The position numbers and the translations under genes are program-made. From assembly GCA_046317875.1 (NCBI GenBank), contig JBKCVN010000025.1:42061-106060 (forward strand): 64,000 bases of DNA, read 5' to 3'. Below are positions 9,155 to 18,009 of this stretch, one piece after another (the first letter of the stretch is position 1; each line of letters starts with the position of its first letter). This stretch comes from 2-01-FULL-41-14 sp046317875. GTDB taxonomy: Bacteria > Pseudomonadota > Alphaproteobacteria > UBA7879 > UBA5542. A model generated the notes under the pieces. The model ran no database searches. It was not told where the DNA came from and saw only the letters and a list, made by a program, of their open reading frames with translations.

Positions 9155-11788
9155 ATGTTAGAAAAAAAGTACGATTCTGCCCAAACTGAAAAGTTTTTTT
9201 ATGATTTATGGGAGCGTTCGGGGTGTTTTAAATCCCAATCGAAAGGGTCTCCCTATACCATCATTATGCCCCCTGCAAATGTTACAGGAAGTTTGCATTT
9301 AGGCCATGCTTTAACCTTTACCCTACAGGATATCTTAATTCGATTCCATCGACTGAAGGGGAAAGATGTCTTGTGGCAAGCAGGCACAGACCATGCGGGG
9401 ATTGCGACCCAAATGGTGGTTGAGCGTCAGCTGGGTGAACAAGGTGTGACCCGACAAGAGCTGGGCCGTGAGAAATTTCTAGAAGAAGTGTGGAAATGGA
9501 AAGAACAATCGGGGGGCGCCATTATTTCACAACTGAAGCGATTGGGTGCCAGTGCAGATTGGTCGCGAGAACGCTTTACCATGGACGATCACGCGAACCA
9601 CTGTGTAAAAAACGCCTTCATTCAACTGTATGAAGATGGCTTGATCTATCGTGATAAACGGTTGGTGAATTGGGATGCCAAATACCAAACGGCCATTTCT
9701 GATTTGGAAGTGGTTCAAAAGGAACAAAAAGGTAAAATGTACTATTTGCGTTATCCGTTGGAAACCACAGAAGGCCATATTGTGGTGGCAACGACCCGGC
9801 CTGAAACTTTCTTTGGGGATGTGGCCGTCGCGGTTCACCCCCAGGACGAACGATATAGTTCTTTGATTGGTCAGCGTATCGGGCTGCCCTTAACCCATAG
9901 AAGCATACCGGTTGTTGGGGATGAGTATTGTGATCCCACAAAAGGTACCGGAGCCGTTAAAATTACACCAGCCCATGACTTTAATGATTTTGAAGTGGGT
10001 CAACGTCATCAATTGAAAGGGATCTCAGTTCTGGATGTTCATAACCGCCTAAAGGGTGAAGGGGTCCCCAGCGACTATGAGGGGCTGTCGGTTTCCGAAG
10101 CCCGTACAAAGGTTGTGGCTTTTTTTGAAGAGCAAGGATTGTTGGAAAAAATAGACGAAGTGGTTCATGTGGTTCCCCATGGGGACCGTTCTGATATGGT
10201 AATTGAGCCCCGTTTAACGGACCAGTGGTATGTGGATGCGGCGACCCTTTCCAAAAAAGCTATTGCAGCGGTAGAAATGGGCGAAATGGTATTTTTCCCA
10301 GAACAATGGACCAAAGTTTACTTTGAGTGGCTGAATAATATCCAGCCCTGGTGTATTTCCCGTCAAATTTGGTGGGGGCATTCCATTCCAGCCTGGTATG
10401 GGCCCGATGGCCAAGTTTTTGTGGCAAGTACCCTGGATGAAGCCCAAGTTCAAGCCCAGAAGATATACGGTCACCCTGTTGATCTGGTACCCGATCCCGA
10501 TGTTCTGGATACTTGGTTTTCTTCTGGTTTATGGCCCGTCATAACCCTGGAAGGATTTGAAAATCATGCTGATTTTCAAAAATATTACCCCACTAATGTA
10601 TTGGTGACGGGGTTTGATATTTTATTTTTCTGGGTGGCGAGAATGATGATGTTGGGTCTTTATTTTACCCATCAAGTTCCTTTCCGACATGTATATATGC
10701 ATGCCCTAGTGCGGGATGCCAAGGGCCAGAAAATGTCTAAATCTAAAGGGAATGTGATAGATCCTTTGTATTTAATAGACAACTATGGGGCAGATGCTTT
10801 GCGGTTTACTTTGGCTTCGTTGGCGGCGCCTGGGCGTGACATTAAATTGGGAGAACCCCAGGTAGAGGCTTCCCGCAATTTTATAACTAAGTTCTGGAAT
10901 GCGGCCCGCTATGCCTTTATGAATGGGGCCCAGTGGAATGCTCAATTTAAGCCCCAGGAATGCGCATCAAGCCTGAACCAATGGGTGGTGGCTGAAACAG
11001 CCCTGTGCATCAAGAACGTAGAGACCTCCCTTGACAACTATCGATTCCATGAAGCGTCTCAGTCCATTTATCAGTTTTTGTGGGGGACTTTGTGCGATTG
11101 GTACCTAGAGCTAACCAAGCCCGTGTTACTGGGAACGGACGAAGAGGCTAAAACAGAAATTCAACATACTTTGGGTTGGGTCATTGGACAATTGTGTCAC
11201 GTGATGCATCCCATAATGCCCTTTGTAACGGAGGAAATTTGGAAGGCCGTAGGGGGAGACGGATTATTGATAGGAGCCGCATGGCCTAAAATTGATTCAT
11301 TTTCCTTTGAGCCGGCTCAGAAAGAAACCAATTGGATTATTGATGTTATTTCTGCCTTTCGATCTTTAAGAAACGAGCTGGGAATTGAACCCGGATTTTC
11401 ATTAAAGGTGTCTACTGATTCGCTATCTGCAGAAGCGGTTCAAAGTCTTCAATCCTATAAACCCATCCTAGAAAGAATGGGGCGCTTAGAGATTGCAACC
11501 GATCGTCTATCAGGTAAAACCATCGATGTGGTGGTGGGTCTTGAATCTTTTCAAGTAGAAGTACTGGGAGCATTTGATCCCCAACAGGAAATGGCACGGT
11601 TACAGAAAGAATGTGAAAAGATAGAATCGGAGTTATCTAAGGTGGAAAAGAAGCTTTCTGATTCTATGATCTTAGCTAAAGCGCCCCAAGAGATTATCGA
11701 TGAATTGAATGACCGGAAGGAATCCTTCAGATCAAAACAAGAAAAGTATCAACAATCTCTTGGGAAAATAAAAAGGCTTTTAGAATAA
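9155..11788 (+). CDS. valS: Valyl-tRNA synthetase
   Basis: Class I aminoacyl-tRNA synthetase charging tRNA-Val. The HIGH-type signature HLGH is at residues 48-51 inside PPANVTGSLHLGHA; the editing domain follows (TTRPETFFGDVAVAVHP), and the KMSKS loop is intact (QKMSKSKGN, about residue 526). The C-terminal coiled-coil arm typical of ValRS is present (about 810-877). In many alphaproteobacteria valS neighbours popZ and tolC; here it lies about 11 kb away from that pair. The start ATG at 9155 has only a weak upstream AAGG at a long spacing. Confidence 0.98.
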   Translation: MLEKKYDSAQTEKFFYDLWERSGCFKSQSKGSPYTIIMPPANVTGSLHLGHALTFTLQDILIRFHRLKGKDVLWQAGTDHAGIATQMVVERQLGEQGVTRQELGREKFLEEVWKWKEQSGGAIISQLKRLGASADWSRERFTMDDHANHCVKNAFIQLYEDGLIYRDKRLVNWDAKYQTAISDLEVVQKEQKGKMYYLRYPLETTEGHIVVATTRPETFFGDVAVAVHPQDERYSSLIGQRIGLPLTHRSIPVVGDEYCDPTKGTGAVKITPAHDFNDFEVGQRHQLKGISVLDVHNRLKGEGVPSDYEGLSVSEARTKVVAFFEEQGLLEKIDEVVHVVPHGDRSDMVIEPRLTDQWYVDAATLSKKAIAAVEMGEMVFFPEQWTKVYFEWLNNIQPWCISRQIWWGHSIPAWYGPDGQVFVASTLDEAQVQAQKIYGHPVDLVPDPDVLDTWFSSGLWPVITLEGFENHADFQKYYPTNVLVTGFDILFFWVARMMMLGLYFTHQVPFRHVYMHALVRDAKGQKMSKSKGNVIDPLYLIDNYGADALRFTLASLAAPGRDIKLGEPQVEASRNFITKFWNAARYAFMNGAQWNAQFKPQECASSLNQWVVAETALCIKNVETSLDNYRFHEASQSIYQFLWGTLCDWYLELTKPVLLGTDEEAKTEIQHTLGWVIGQLCHVMHPIMPFVTEEIWKAVGGDGLLIGAAWPKIDSFSFEPAQKETNWIIDVISAFRSLRNELGIEPGFSLKVSTDSLSAEAVQSLQSYKPILERMGRLEIATDRLSGKTIDVVVGLESFQVEVLGAFDPQQEMARLQKECEKIESELSKVEKKLSDSMILAKAPQEIIDELNDRKESFRSKQEKYQQSLGKIKRLLE

Positions 11789-11841
11789 TATTTTAAAATA
11801 AGGGAGAACTTTTAATAAAAAGCAGCTTCCCTATATTTTAA

Positions 11842-12015
11842 TTATTCTTTGCTTTCTTCAGTTTTTTCTTCTGTAGTAGTCGTTTCAGTAACGGTACTGT
11901 CAGGAGCAGTTGTTTCAGTTGTAGTAGTTTCAACTGTTGTTTCTTCTTTTTTCTTATCGCAGTTTGCAAGTACGAAAAGAAGAGCAAGTGCTGTCATTGA
12001 TAGAATAGTTTTCAA
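11842..12015 (-). CDS. Tiny threonine/glutamate-rich lipoprotein
   Basis: A 57-residue product beginning at TTG (12015), with GGAG 8 bases upstream. It has a basic start (KTILS), a hydrophobic core (ALALLFVLAN) and a cysteine at residue 19, then DKKKEE and a low-complexity T/E tail with repeats of ETTTTE. The layout is that of a small lipoprotein; asparagine just before the cysteine is not the usual glycine or alanine, so lipid attachment is probable but not certain. An internal ATG (residue 7) is an alternative start. It follows murJ on the same strand after 69 bases. No function can be assigned; entericidin-like or outer-membrane decoration roles are possible. Confidence 0.6.
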   Translation of the reverse strand: MKTILSMTALALLFVLANCDKKKEETTVETTTTETTAPDSTVTETTTTEEKTEESKE

Positions 12016-12084
12016 TTTATGTCTCCATATAATTAATTATCTTTATAACCTTTATCATATTTTTTTTCTTTAATATAGAGGGAA

Positions 12085-13629
12085 CTATAGGTCTTTAGAA
12101 AATTTTTTAAAGTACGAGGGTCGGAAGATCCCTACCCAGGCGGCAGATAAAAGGTAAAACCCAATGCCTGGGCCAAGAATAGCTGGAAGAAGAATCCAAG
12201 AAGAGGATGTGATTTTTTGAAGCCAAGTGTTTAAATAGGGGCATAAGCCCATAATATATATTAATAAAACGGCTACAGGGAGACTCAGTTTTTGAATATA
12301 AGTGCAAAAACTAGCATTAAAGAAGAACAATTTCTTTTTTCTGAGAAAATAGATTAATAGGCCCGTTTGAACCCAGGCCGAGAGGCTGGTGGAAAAGGCG
12401 AGCCCCACATATTCATAAGGAGTAATCAATAACAAATTCAGTGTGACATTGAGGCCTACGCCAATGGCCCCCACAATCATGGGGGTTCGGGTGTCTCCAC
12501 TGGAAAAAAAGCACGTGCTGAATAGCTTGATTAAAATATAGGCGGGTAAACCAGAGGCCAGGGCAGTGAGGGTCGATGCGGTGGGCAAAATATCACTTTG
12601 GCTAAAGGCCCCATGGGCATACAAATTCTTTACCAAAAAAGGAGCAAACAGCATCAAGCTGAGAGTTGCAGGAATGGAAAGGGTGAGGGCGCTTTCTAAA
12701 GCCAGCGTTTGCAAAGTTTTAGCATTCTCCCAATTTTGGGTGCGGATATATTTGGAAAGGGTGGGAAGCAGAACCGTGCTTAGGGCAATCCCAATCACAC
12801 TAAGGGGAAGTTGGGCCAGGCGGTCTGCATAGCTCATGTAGGAAATACCCCCTACCTTTAAGTAGGACGCAATCATAATATCTAAGAATAGGTTGATTTG
12901 AACCACACTGGAACCCAGGGCGGCAGGGACCAATGTTTTAAAAAATTGGCGCACTTGGGGGGTAAGTTTTGGCTTGGCAGGGAATACGGAAATTTTAGAA
13001 AGATGACAGGGAATGAAAACCCATAAAAACTGAATCACCCCACACCCCAGAATACCCCACGCCAGTGCATATCCTGGGGAATGGAGTGTAGGGCTTAGGT
13101 ATAAAAGAGCACCAATAATAAAGATGTTTCCGGCGGCGGGTGATGCTGCTGCAGCCACAAACCGTTCGAAAGAATTCAAGATTCCACTGAAGAAAGCCGT
13201 AAGGGAAATAAAAAACAGAAAAGGAAACGTAATTTGGGAAAAACTAATGGTCAGGGCCAACCGATCTGGCGTATTGACCAAGCCCCTGAAAAATAATGGA
13301 ATGAGATCTGGTAAAAAGAACTCTATGACTAAAATCAGGGCTGCTAGTGTGATGCCTAGGAACGAGAAAATATGTTGGGCAAAGTTAAGGGCCGCTGATT
13401 TTCCGTCCTTTGCGAGGATTGATGAAAACATGGGCACAAAAGACACGTTGAAAGCACCTTCTGCAAAAATGCGTCTGAATAAGCTGGGGATTTTGATGGC
13501 AATACCAAGGGCATCGCTTACGATATTCACGCCAATGTAGTGCGCTTGAAGCGTTTCGCGAACAAAACCAGTTATACGGCTTAAGATAGTAAAACCGCTA
13601 ACGGAAAGGAAAGACTTAATAAGTTTCAT
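12085..13629 (-). CDS. murJ: Lipid II flippase MurJ
   Basis: Inner-membrane MOP-superfamily protein that flips the peptidoglycan precursor lipid II to the periplasm. The N-terminus MKLIKSFLSVSGFTILSRIT and the GFVRE segment are typical of MurJ/MviN, as are FAEGAFNVSFVPMF and about 14 membrane segments over 514 residues. An upstream ATG at 13671 exists, but the start at 13629 is preferred because AAGGGA lies 5 bases before it and the family begins at MKLIKS. It is followed by the small lipoprotein gene and preceded by xthA on the same strand. Confidence 0.95.
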   Translation of the reverse strand: MKLIKSFLSVSGFTILSRITGFVRETLQAHYIGVNIVSDALGIAIKIPSLFRRIFAEGAFNVSFVPMFSSILAKDGKSAALNFAQHIFSFLGITLAALILVIEFFLPDLIPLFFRGLVNTPDRLALTISFSQITFPFLFFISLTAFFSGILNSFERFVAAAASPAAGNIFIIGALLYLSPTLHSPGYALAWGILGCGVIQFLWVFIPCHLSKISVFPAKPKLTPQVRQFFKTLVPAALGSSVVQINLFLDIMIASYLKVGGISYMSYADRLAQLPLSVIGIALSTVLLPTLSKYIRTQNWENAKTLQTLALESALTLSIPATLSLMLFAPFLVKNLYAHGAFSQSDILPTASTLTALASGLPAYILIKLFSTCFFSSGDTRTPMIVGAIGVGLNVTLNLLLITPYEYVGLAFSTSLSAWVQTGLLIYFLRKKKLFFFNASFCTYIQKLSLPVAVLLIYIMGLCPYLNTWLQKITSSSWILLPAILGPGIGFYLLSAAWVGIFRPSYFKKFSKDL

Positions 13630-13743
13630 ATGTCCCTTATCTTTTTCGGCTGATACTAAGGAGGCCCACATAAAAAGGCAAGAAAAATAACCCTATAATA
13701 AACTTCCAGATGGTAAACAAGGAATAAATATAGAAAGATAGAA

Positions 13744-14529
13744 TTAGCTTTTCAGTAATTCGCACCAAATAGGAGCATGGTCTGAGGGGCGTTCCTTGCC
13801 CCGAAGGTCTTTATCGATTCCCAAAGCCTTAAGAGAATCTTTGGCAGCTGAAGATATTAACAAATGGTCAATTCTTAACCCCCAATTTCGATGCCAAGAT
13901 CCACTGCGATAATCCCACCACGTATACCAGTCTTTGTTATTTGTTTCATGTTCGGGATACAGCACACGAACCGCATCGTAAAACCCCAGGTCTAATATTT
14001 TTTGAAAGCTTGCACGCTCGGGCTCACTGACAAGCACATCCCCAATCCACTTCTCAGGTTCGTAGACATCCGCATCGGTGGGGGCCACATTATAGTCCCC
14101 CCCCACAATTATTTTTTCCTTAAAACTAAGAAGTTGGGCTAAATGCTGTTGCAGATGATGGTAAAAGGAAAGTTTATAATTATATTTATCCGAGCCCACG
14201 GTACTTCCGTTCGGGGCATATACAGAGGCCACACGGATGCCGCCTGTAAAGGCTTCGATATAACGGGCCTGAGGATTCTGAAAATTCGGCAAGTTGTATT
14301 GAATATCTTCCAAGGGAAATTTTGAAAGAATTGCCACACCATTAAATGTCTTTTGTCCATGAATAGCTAGGTTGTATCCTAAATCTTCCATGACATCGAC
14401 CGGAAAGGTATCATTTGTGGATTTGGTTTCTTGTAAAAGAATAATATCGGGCGATGTTTCTTTTGCCCAATCTATGAAGAGGGGGAGTCTAGCTTTAATC
14501 GAGTTTACATTCCAGCTTGCAATTTTCAT
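13744..14529 (-). CDS. xthA: Exodeoxyribonuclease III / AP endonuclease
   Basis: Mg-dependent endonuclease/exonuclease/phosphatase-family enzyme acting at abasic sites in base-excision repair. Motifs: MKIASWNVNSIKARL at the start, LLQETKS (metal-binding Glu), GGDYNVAPTDADVY and the C-terminal SDHAPIWCEL (catalytic Asp-His). Length is 261 residues. The start at 14529 is chosen over the upstream ATG at 14556, because the family begins with MKIASWN and this ATG overlaps the erpA stop in ATGA, which suggests translational coupling. The pairing with erpA is common in alphaproteobacteria. Confidence 0.95.
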   Translation of the reverse strand: MKIASWNVNSIKARLPLFIDWAKETSPDIILLQETKSTNDTFPVDVMEDLGYNLAIHGQKTFNGVAILSKFPLEDIQYNLPNFQNPQARYIEAFTGGIRVASVYAPNGSTVGSDKYNYKLSFYHHLQQHLAQLLSFKEKIIVGGDYNVAPTDADVYEPEKWIGDVLVSEPERASFQKILDLGFYDAVRVLYPEHETNNKDWYTWWDYRSGSWHRNWGLRIDHLLISSAAKDSLKALGIDKDLRGKERPSDHAPIWCELLKS

Positions 14530-14849
14530 ACGGCGAACGAACTTCCACATCCGCAAGATTTTGCGGCATTAGGGTTCACTATTTTGAAATAGGAGCCAAT
14601 AAGTTCTTGCTCATACACAAGGGAAGCGTTTTCTAAAAAGGGATAGGAAACTGAATCAATTACAACTTTGGCTCCCTGATTTTCAATCACAATATCATCA
14701 GGTGTGATGTGGGTTTCTAGATCAAATTTATATTGTAAGCCCGAGCAACCGCCAGATAAGACAGAAATACGTAAAAATTGATGGGTACTTTCCTGAGTTA
14801 ACAGAAGCTGACTTACGGCTGATTCAGAAAGAGTGAAAGAGGGTGTCAT
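14526..14849 (-). CDS. erpA: Iron-sulfur cluster insertion protein, ErpA/IscA family
   Basis: A-type carrier that delivers Fe-S clusters to apo-proteins. The three cluster-binding cysteines are visible in GGCSGLQY (near residue 35) and SCGCGSSF at the C-terminus. Its 107 residues match the family. It overlaps xthA by four bases. In several alphaproteobacteria the neighbours also include dgt and argS before a SPOR protein; here a SPOR gene follows divergently and dgt and argS are absent. It could be called IscA or SufA, but the genomic pairing favours ErpA. Confidence 0.9.
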   Translation of the reverse strand: MTPSFTLSESAVSQLLLTQESTHQFLRISVLSGGCSGLQYKFDLETHITPDDIVIENQGAKVVIDSVSYPFLENASLVYEQELIGSYFKIVNPNAAKSCGCGSSFAV

Positions 14850-14971
14850 TGAAAATCCTTATACACAACACCTAAATAACTTTAAAACAAAAGTCAAATA
14901 TTCAGAAATGTACGGGGATGTTCTTGACGGACGAATTCCGTTTCGCGCATTATACAGAAGGAGAGAATAAA

Positions 14972-15673
14972 ATGACTCATAACCCTTGGCATAATAGCGA
15001 TTTCAGCCCCCCAGCAAAAACACGATGGTGGTCATCACGGCTGATGTTGATTTTATTGCTAGCCATTGTAGTTTTTGTGGGCTTAATTATTTTTTGGAAT
15101 ATGATTATTTCCCATACGGACGACCTGGAAGAGGGGAATATTCCTGTGATTGCGGCTGAAACTTTAACCATTAAAGAACGTCCCCAGGCCCCCGTTATAG
15201 AAGAAGGGGATTCGGTGTATGGTCTTATTTCAAAAGAAAAATCAAAATCTACCTCGCTTAAAACTGATGTGGAAGAGCCAGTGTACGAGTCTAGCTTTCA
15301 AACCGAAACAGAGCCTATGGAAGCCCCAACCCAAGTGCGCAATCCAAAAGCAGAAGTGATTGCTATTAATCAGCCTTCCTTGCCTGCATCCGCTTCTGTT
15401 GCACCCCTTAAAATTAAACCAGAAAAAATGGGCATTTTTGCTGTTCAAGTGGGTTCTTTTCCCTCGAAAGACGAAGCCCTGAAGGAAACCCAGCGGTTAA
15501 AAAAGAAGCATAAAACCCTGGCCCAACATATAATTAAACTTGTTCCCAAAGACATTGAAGGCAAAGGCACTTATTACCGTCTTTATGTAGGAGACTTTTC
15601 AAATAAAGAAGAAGCTTCTAAGGTTTGTAAAGAGCTTACTCAGCAGGGAACAGCTTGTATGATTGCAGGCTAG
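14972..15673 (+). CDS. SPOR-domain membrane protein
   Basis: Septal-ring type protein: one membrane segment (about residues 22-42, LILLLAIVVFVGLIIFW), a variable periplasmic linker, and a C-terminal SPOR domain (about 155-233: FAVQVGSFPSKDEAL ... YYRLYVGDFSNKEEASKVCK), which binds denuded glycan strands at division sites. The ATG at 14972 is chosen over an earlier in-frame ATG at 14918 because AAGGAG lies at 14958-14963. The exact partner is unknown. It is divergent from erpA. Confidence 0.9.
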   Translation: MTHNPWHNSDFSPPAKTRWWSSRLMLILLLAIVVFVGLIIFWNMIISHTDDLEEGNIPVIAAETLTIKERPQAPVIEEGDSVYGLISKEKSKSTSLKTDVEEPVYESSFQTETEPMEAPTQVRNPKAEVIAINQPSLPASASVAPLKIKPEKMGIFAVQVGSFPSKDEALKETQRLKKKHKTLAQHIIKLVPKDIEGKGTYYRLYVGDFSNKEEASKVCKELTQQGTACMIAG

Positions 15674-15780
15674 TTTTTAATTGAATTTTTTGTAGACTTT
15701 GTTTTATATTACAAAGACAAACCTTGTGTCACGCTAATTGGTGTCTTCGGTAATCTAACCAATAATATGAGGGAGAAAGA

Positions 15781-16776
15781 ATGCTTTTTCTTTTCCTGTT
15801 AAAAAATAATATCCCTATTTTTGCGGCAGTCCTGTTCGGGTACTTTTGTTCCTATTTCCATATTTTGGGAAAACGGGCCACATCGGTTTTAACAGACTTT
15901 GTATTTTTCGTGGCACTGCCTTGCATGGTGCTGTATCAGTTTTCCAGGCATTCTATCGATAAAATTTTCAATGGGTCCTATATGACGGTTATTGCCATTG
16001 CCAGCCTAATCTTGGCGGCCATAGGCGCTTTTTTTGGAAGAAAAATATTTAAGCAAAAGCTATCTGAGACAGCCTTGACCCTTATGTCAACGGGTCAGGT
16101 TAATACCGCTTATTTGGCTATTCCTATTTTCTTGTTGTTCTTCAAAACTGTGGCCCCCGTCGTGATGGTCAGTGTTTTTCAGCAATTGGTGATTTCATCG
16201 TTGGTATTGGGCTTAATCGAGTTTGATCTTTACAAGTCTTCTAAAAAGCAAGGATTTACCCGATTAGTATTTTTGAAGGAACTGCCTAAAGCATTGATGA
16301 AAACCCCCATCATTCCTGCCTCGTTGGTGGGCCTGGTTTTCTCGTACTGTCACTGGTCCTTTCCGTCCCCCGTTTCCTATTTCTTTGATTTGATGGGAAC
16401 GTCCGCGGCTCCGCTTTCTTTGTTTGTGTTGGGTCTTTCTTTGCAACAGGATAAAATTACTTTCCGGGATGGCAATTTCCGTCAGCAAATTTTTACCCTG
16501 TTGTTCTTAAAAAACATTTTTCACCCTTTGTTGGCGTTCTGCCTTGGTAAATTTGTTTTCAACCTTAGCCCTTTTTGGTTGGTGGCGGCGTCTTTGATGG
16601 CGGCCATGCCAACGGCCCGGAACTGTGCCTTGTTTGCCCAACGATATGGATTGGATGTTCAGCGCTCGAATACATTGATTGTCTTATCAACTTTGCTTTC
16701 ATTTGTGATTATTAATTTGATTTTATATGTTTTGGGCGATTTGTCAGTGTTTACGGCTAAAACCAGCTTGATCTAA
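15781..16776 (+). CDS. AEC-family transporter (auxin efflux carrier type)
   Basis: Ten-segment membrane protein of the AEC/BART superfamily. The family layout is clear: two similar five-helix halves, with FFVALPCMVLYQFS in the first half and MAAMPTARNCALFAQRYG in the second, where AEC proteins have their conserved polar helix break. Bacterial members often export or import small organic acids such as malonate or malate; the substrate here cannot be deduced. GGGAGA precedes the ATG at 15781. Its 3' end overlaps the convergent ABC1 kinase gene by 33 bases. Confidence 0.85.
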   Translation: MLFLFLLKNNIPIFAAVLFGYFCSYFHILGKRATSVLTDFVFFVALPCMVLYQFSRHSIDKIFNGSYMTVIAIASLILAAIGAFFGRKIFKQKLSETALTLMSTGQVNTAYLAIPIFLLFFKTVAPVVMVSVFQQLVISSLVLGLIEFDLYKSSKKQGFTRLVFLKELPKALMKTPIIPASLVGLVFSYCHWSFPSPVSYFFDLMGTSAAPLSLFVLGLSLQQDKITFRDGNFRQQIFTLLFLKNIFHPLLAFCLGKFVFNLSPFWLVAASLMAAMPTARNCALFAQRYGLDVQRSNTLIVLSTLLSFVIINLILYVLGDLSVFTAKTSLI

Positions 16777-18009
16777 AAGGGTCTCGAATAGTCGGTGCCA
16801 GTTTAGCTGGGCCCCCAGCTTTATAAAAGCACTGCCCATACCTACTGCCACGCGGTGCATTAACACAAACTCTCGGGGAATTTCTAGGGCACCTTGTTGT
16901 TTAAAAGAAGTTAAGACCTCCCGGCCCATTTGTTTGATATCCTCAGTGTTATAACGATCAGCAAGAGAAATACTTTTATCTTCCAATAAAGGACCATAGA
17001 ACAGACCGGCCCAAGAAGTTAGGGAATCGATGGTTTTTAAATTTAAATTTTTAAATCCCCATCCTTCATAGGCACAAACCAAAAGGTCTTTATTATTGTT
17101 TTGGAGGCCGTTATAAAGAGTATAAACCGCCTTAATAAATGAGGGGGGAAATTCTCGGACACATCCAAAATCCAGCAGAGACACATGGCCTTCTTTAGAA
17201 AATAAATAATTACCCGCATGGGGGTCTCCATGAAGATACCCGTGTCTATAAAAGGGATGGTACCAAGCAAAAAATAAATTATGGGCGGCTGTATTTTTGA
17301 TCGATTGTGACATTGTGCATATCCCATCTAAAGAATCACCCTTTAAATAGGACATGGTAAGTAGTCTATCGGTTGAGAGGGGAGAGATCACCCTTGGGAC
17401 AATGACCGTATCAAACGAGCTAAAAATATTTTGAAAGATTTGAATATGTTTGGCTTCTTCGTGATAAGAAATTTCCTTATAAAGATGGGATTTAATTTCT
17501 TCCAAGAATTGATCCAGATCCAGTCCATGGGGTCTGGTTTCATACAAAGATTTGAGTATATTAAACTGTTTTAGGTCAGCCTCGATTATACCCGCCATAT
17601 TGGGATACTGTAGCTTACAAGCCAGGAGCTGTTGGTCTAGGCTGATCGCCCGATGAACTTGACCGATAGACGCGGCGGCAAAAGGGTGGTAATCAAAGTG
17701 TGAAAAGCAGTCTTCCCAATAAGGGCCCAATTCTCCTTTCATACGCCTTTTTACGAACAAAGGGCCCATGGGGGGTGCTTGGGCATTCAAAGACAAAAGA
17801 GCTTGTTCGTATACGGGGGGTATTAGGCCCGGAACCATGGCTAGTAATTGTCCAATTTTCATCAGAGGGCCTTTTAGTTGGCCCAAACGATGGGAAAGGT
17901 CCTGTGCGGATATATCATTGGACAGTAAATATTTGGTGGCCAGAGACACTAAGGTCGTGGAACTGTGAGAGTATCTCTTAACCCGTTCAAGGGGTGTATT
18001 TTTATCCAT
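16744..18009 (-). CDS. ABC1/ADCK (UbiB-like) atypical kinase
   Basis: Member of the ABC1/ADCK/UbiB family, which supports ubiquinone biosynthesis in bacteria and mitochondria. Conserved features are present: the KxGQ motif in GPLMKIGQLLA (near residue 48), the alanine-rich loop AAASIGQVHRA, HGDPHAGNYLF and the metal-binding DFG in LLDFGCVREF. No C-terminal membrane anchor is obvious, unlike UbiB, so it is closer to AarF/ADCK3-type members. Its ATG overlaps the pepF stop by one base (TAATG), which suggests coupling to pepF. Confidence 0.9.
   Translation of the reverse strand: MDKNTPLERVKRYSHSSTTLVSLATKYLLSNDISAQDLSHRLGQLKGPLMKIGQLLAMVPGLIPPVYEQALLSLNAQAPPMGPLFVKRRMKGELGPYWEDCFSHFDYHPFAAASIGQVHRAISLDQQLLACKLQYPNMAGIIEADLKQFNILKSLYETRPHGLDLDQFLEEIKSHLYKEISYHEEAKHIQIFQNIFSSFDTVIVPRVISPLSTDRLLTMSYLKGDSLDGICTMSQSIKNTAAHNLFFAWYHPFYRHGYLHGDPHAGNYLFSKEGHVSLLDFGCVREFPPSFIKAVYTLYNGLQNNNKDLLVCAYEGWGFKNLNLKTIDSLTSWAGLFYGPLLEDKSISLADRYNTEDIKQMGREVLTSFKQQGALEIPREFVLMHRVAVGMGSAFIKLGAQLNWHRLFETLLDQAGFSRKH

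Noticed and set aside
11789..11841. AGGGA/TCCCT pairing after valS
   Set aside because: Only five paired bases with a long loop and no T-run; too weak to call a terminator.
11849..12073. A 74-residue plus-strand frame rich in valine and serine
   Set aside because: It is the reverse complement of the T/E-rich lipoprotein; the minus strand has a ribosome site, signal core and cysteine.
14924..14956. TTGACG with CATTAT/TATACA before the SPOR gene
   Set aside because: Spacing of 18 or 21 bases would place the transcript start on or after the ribosome site, so it is not convincing.
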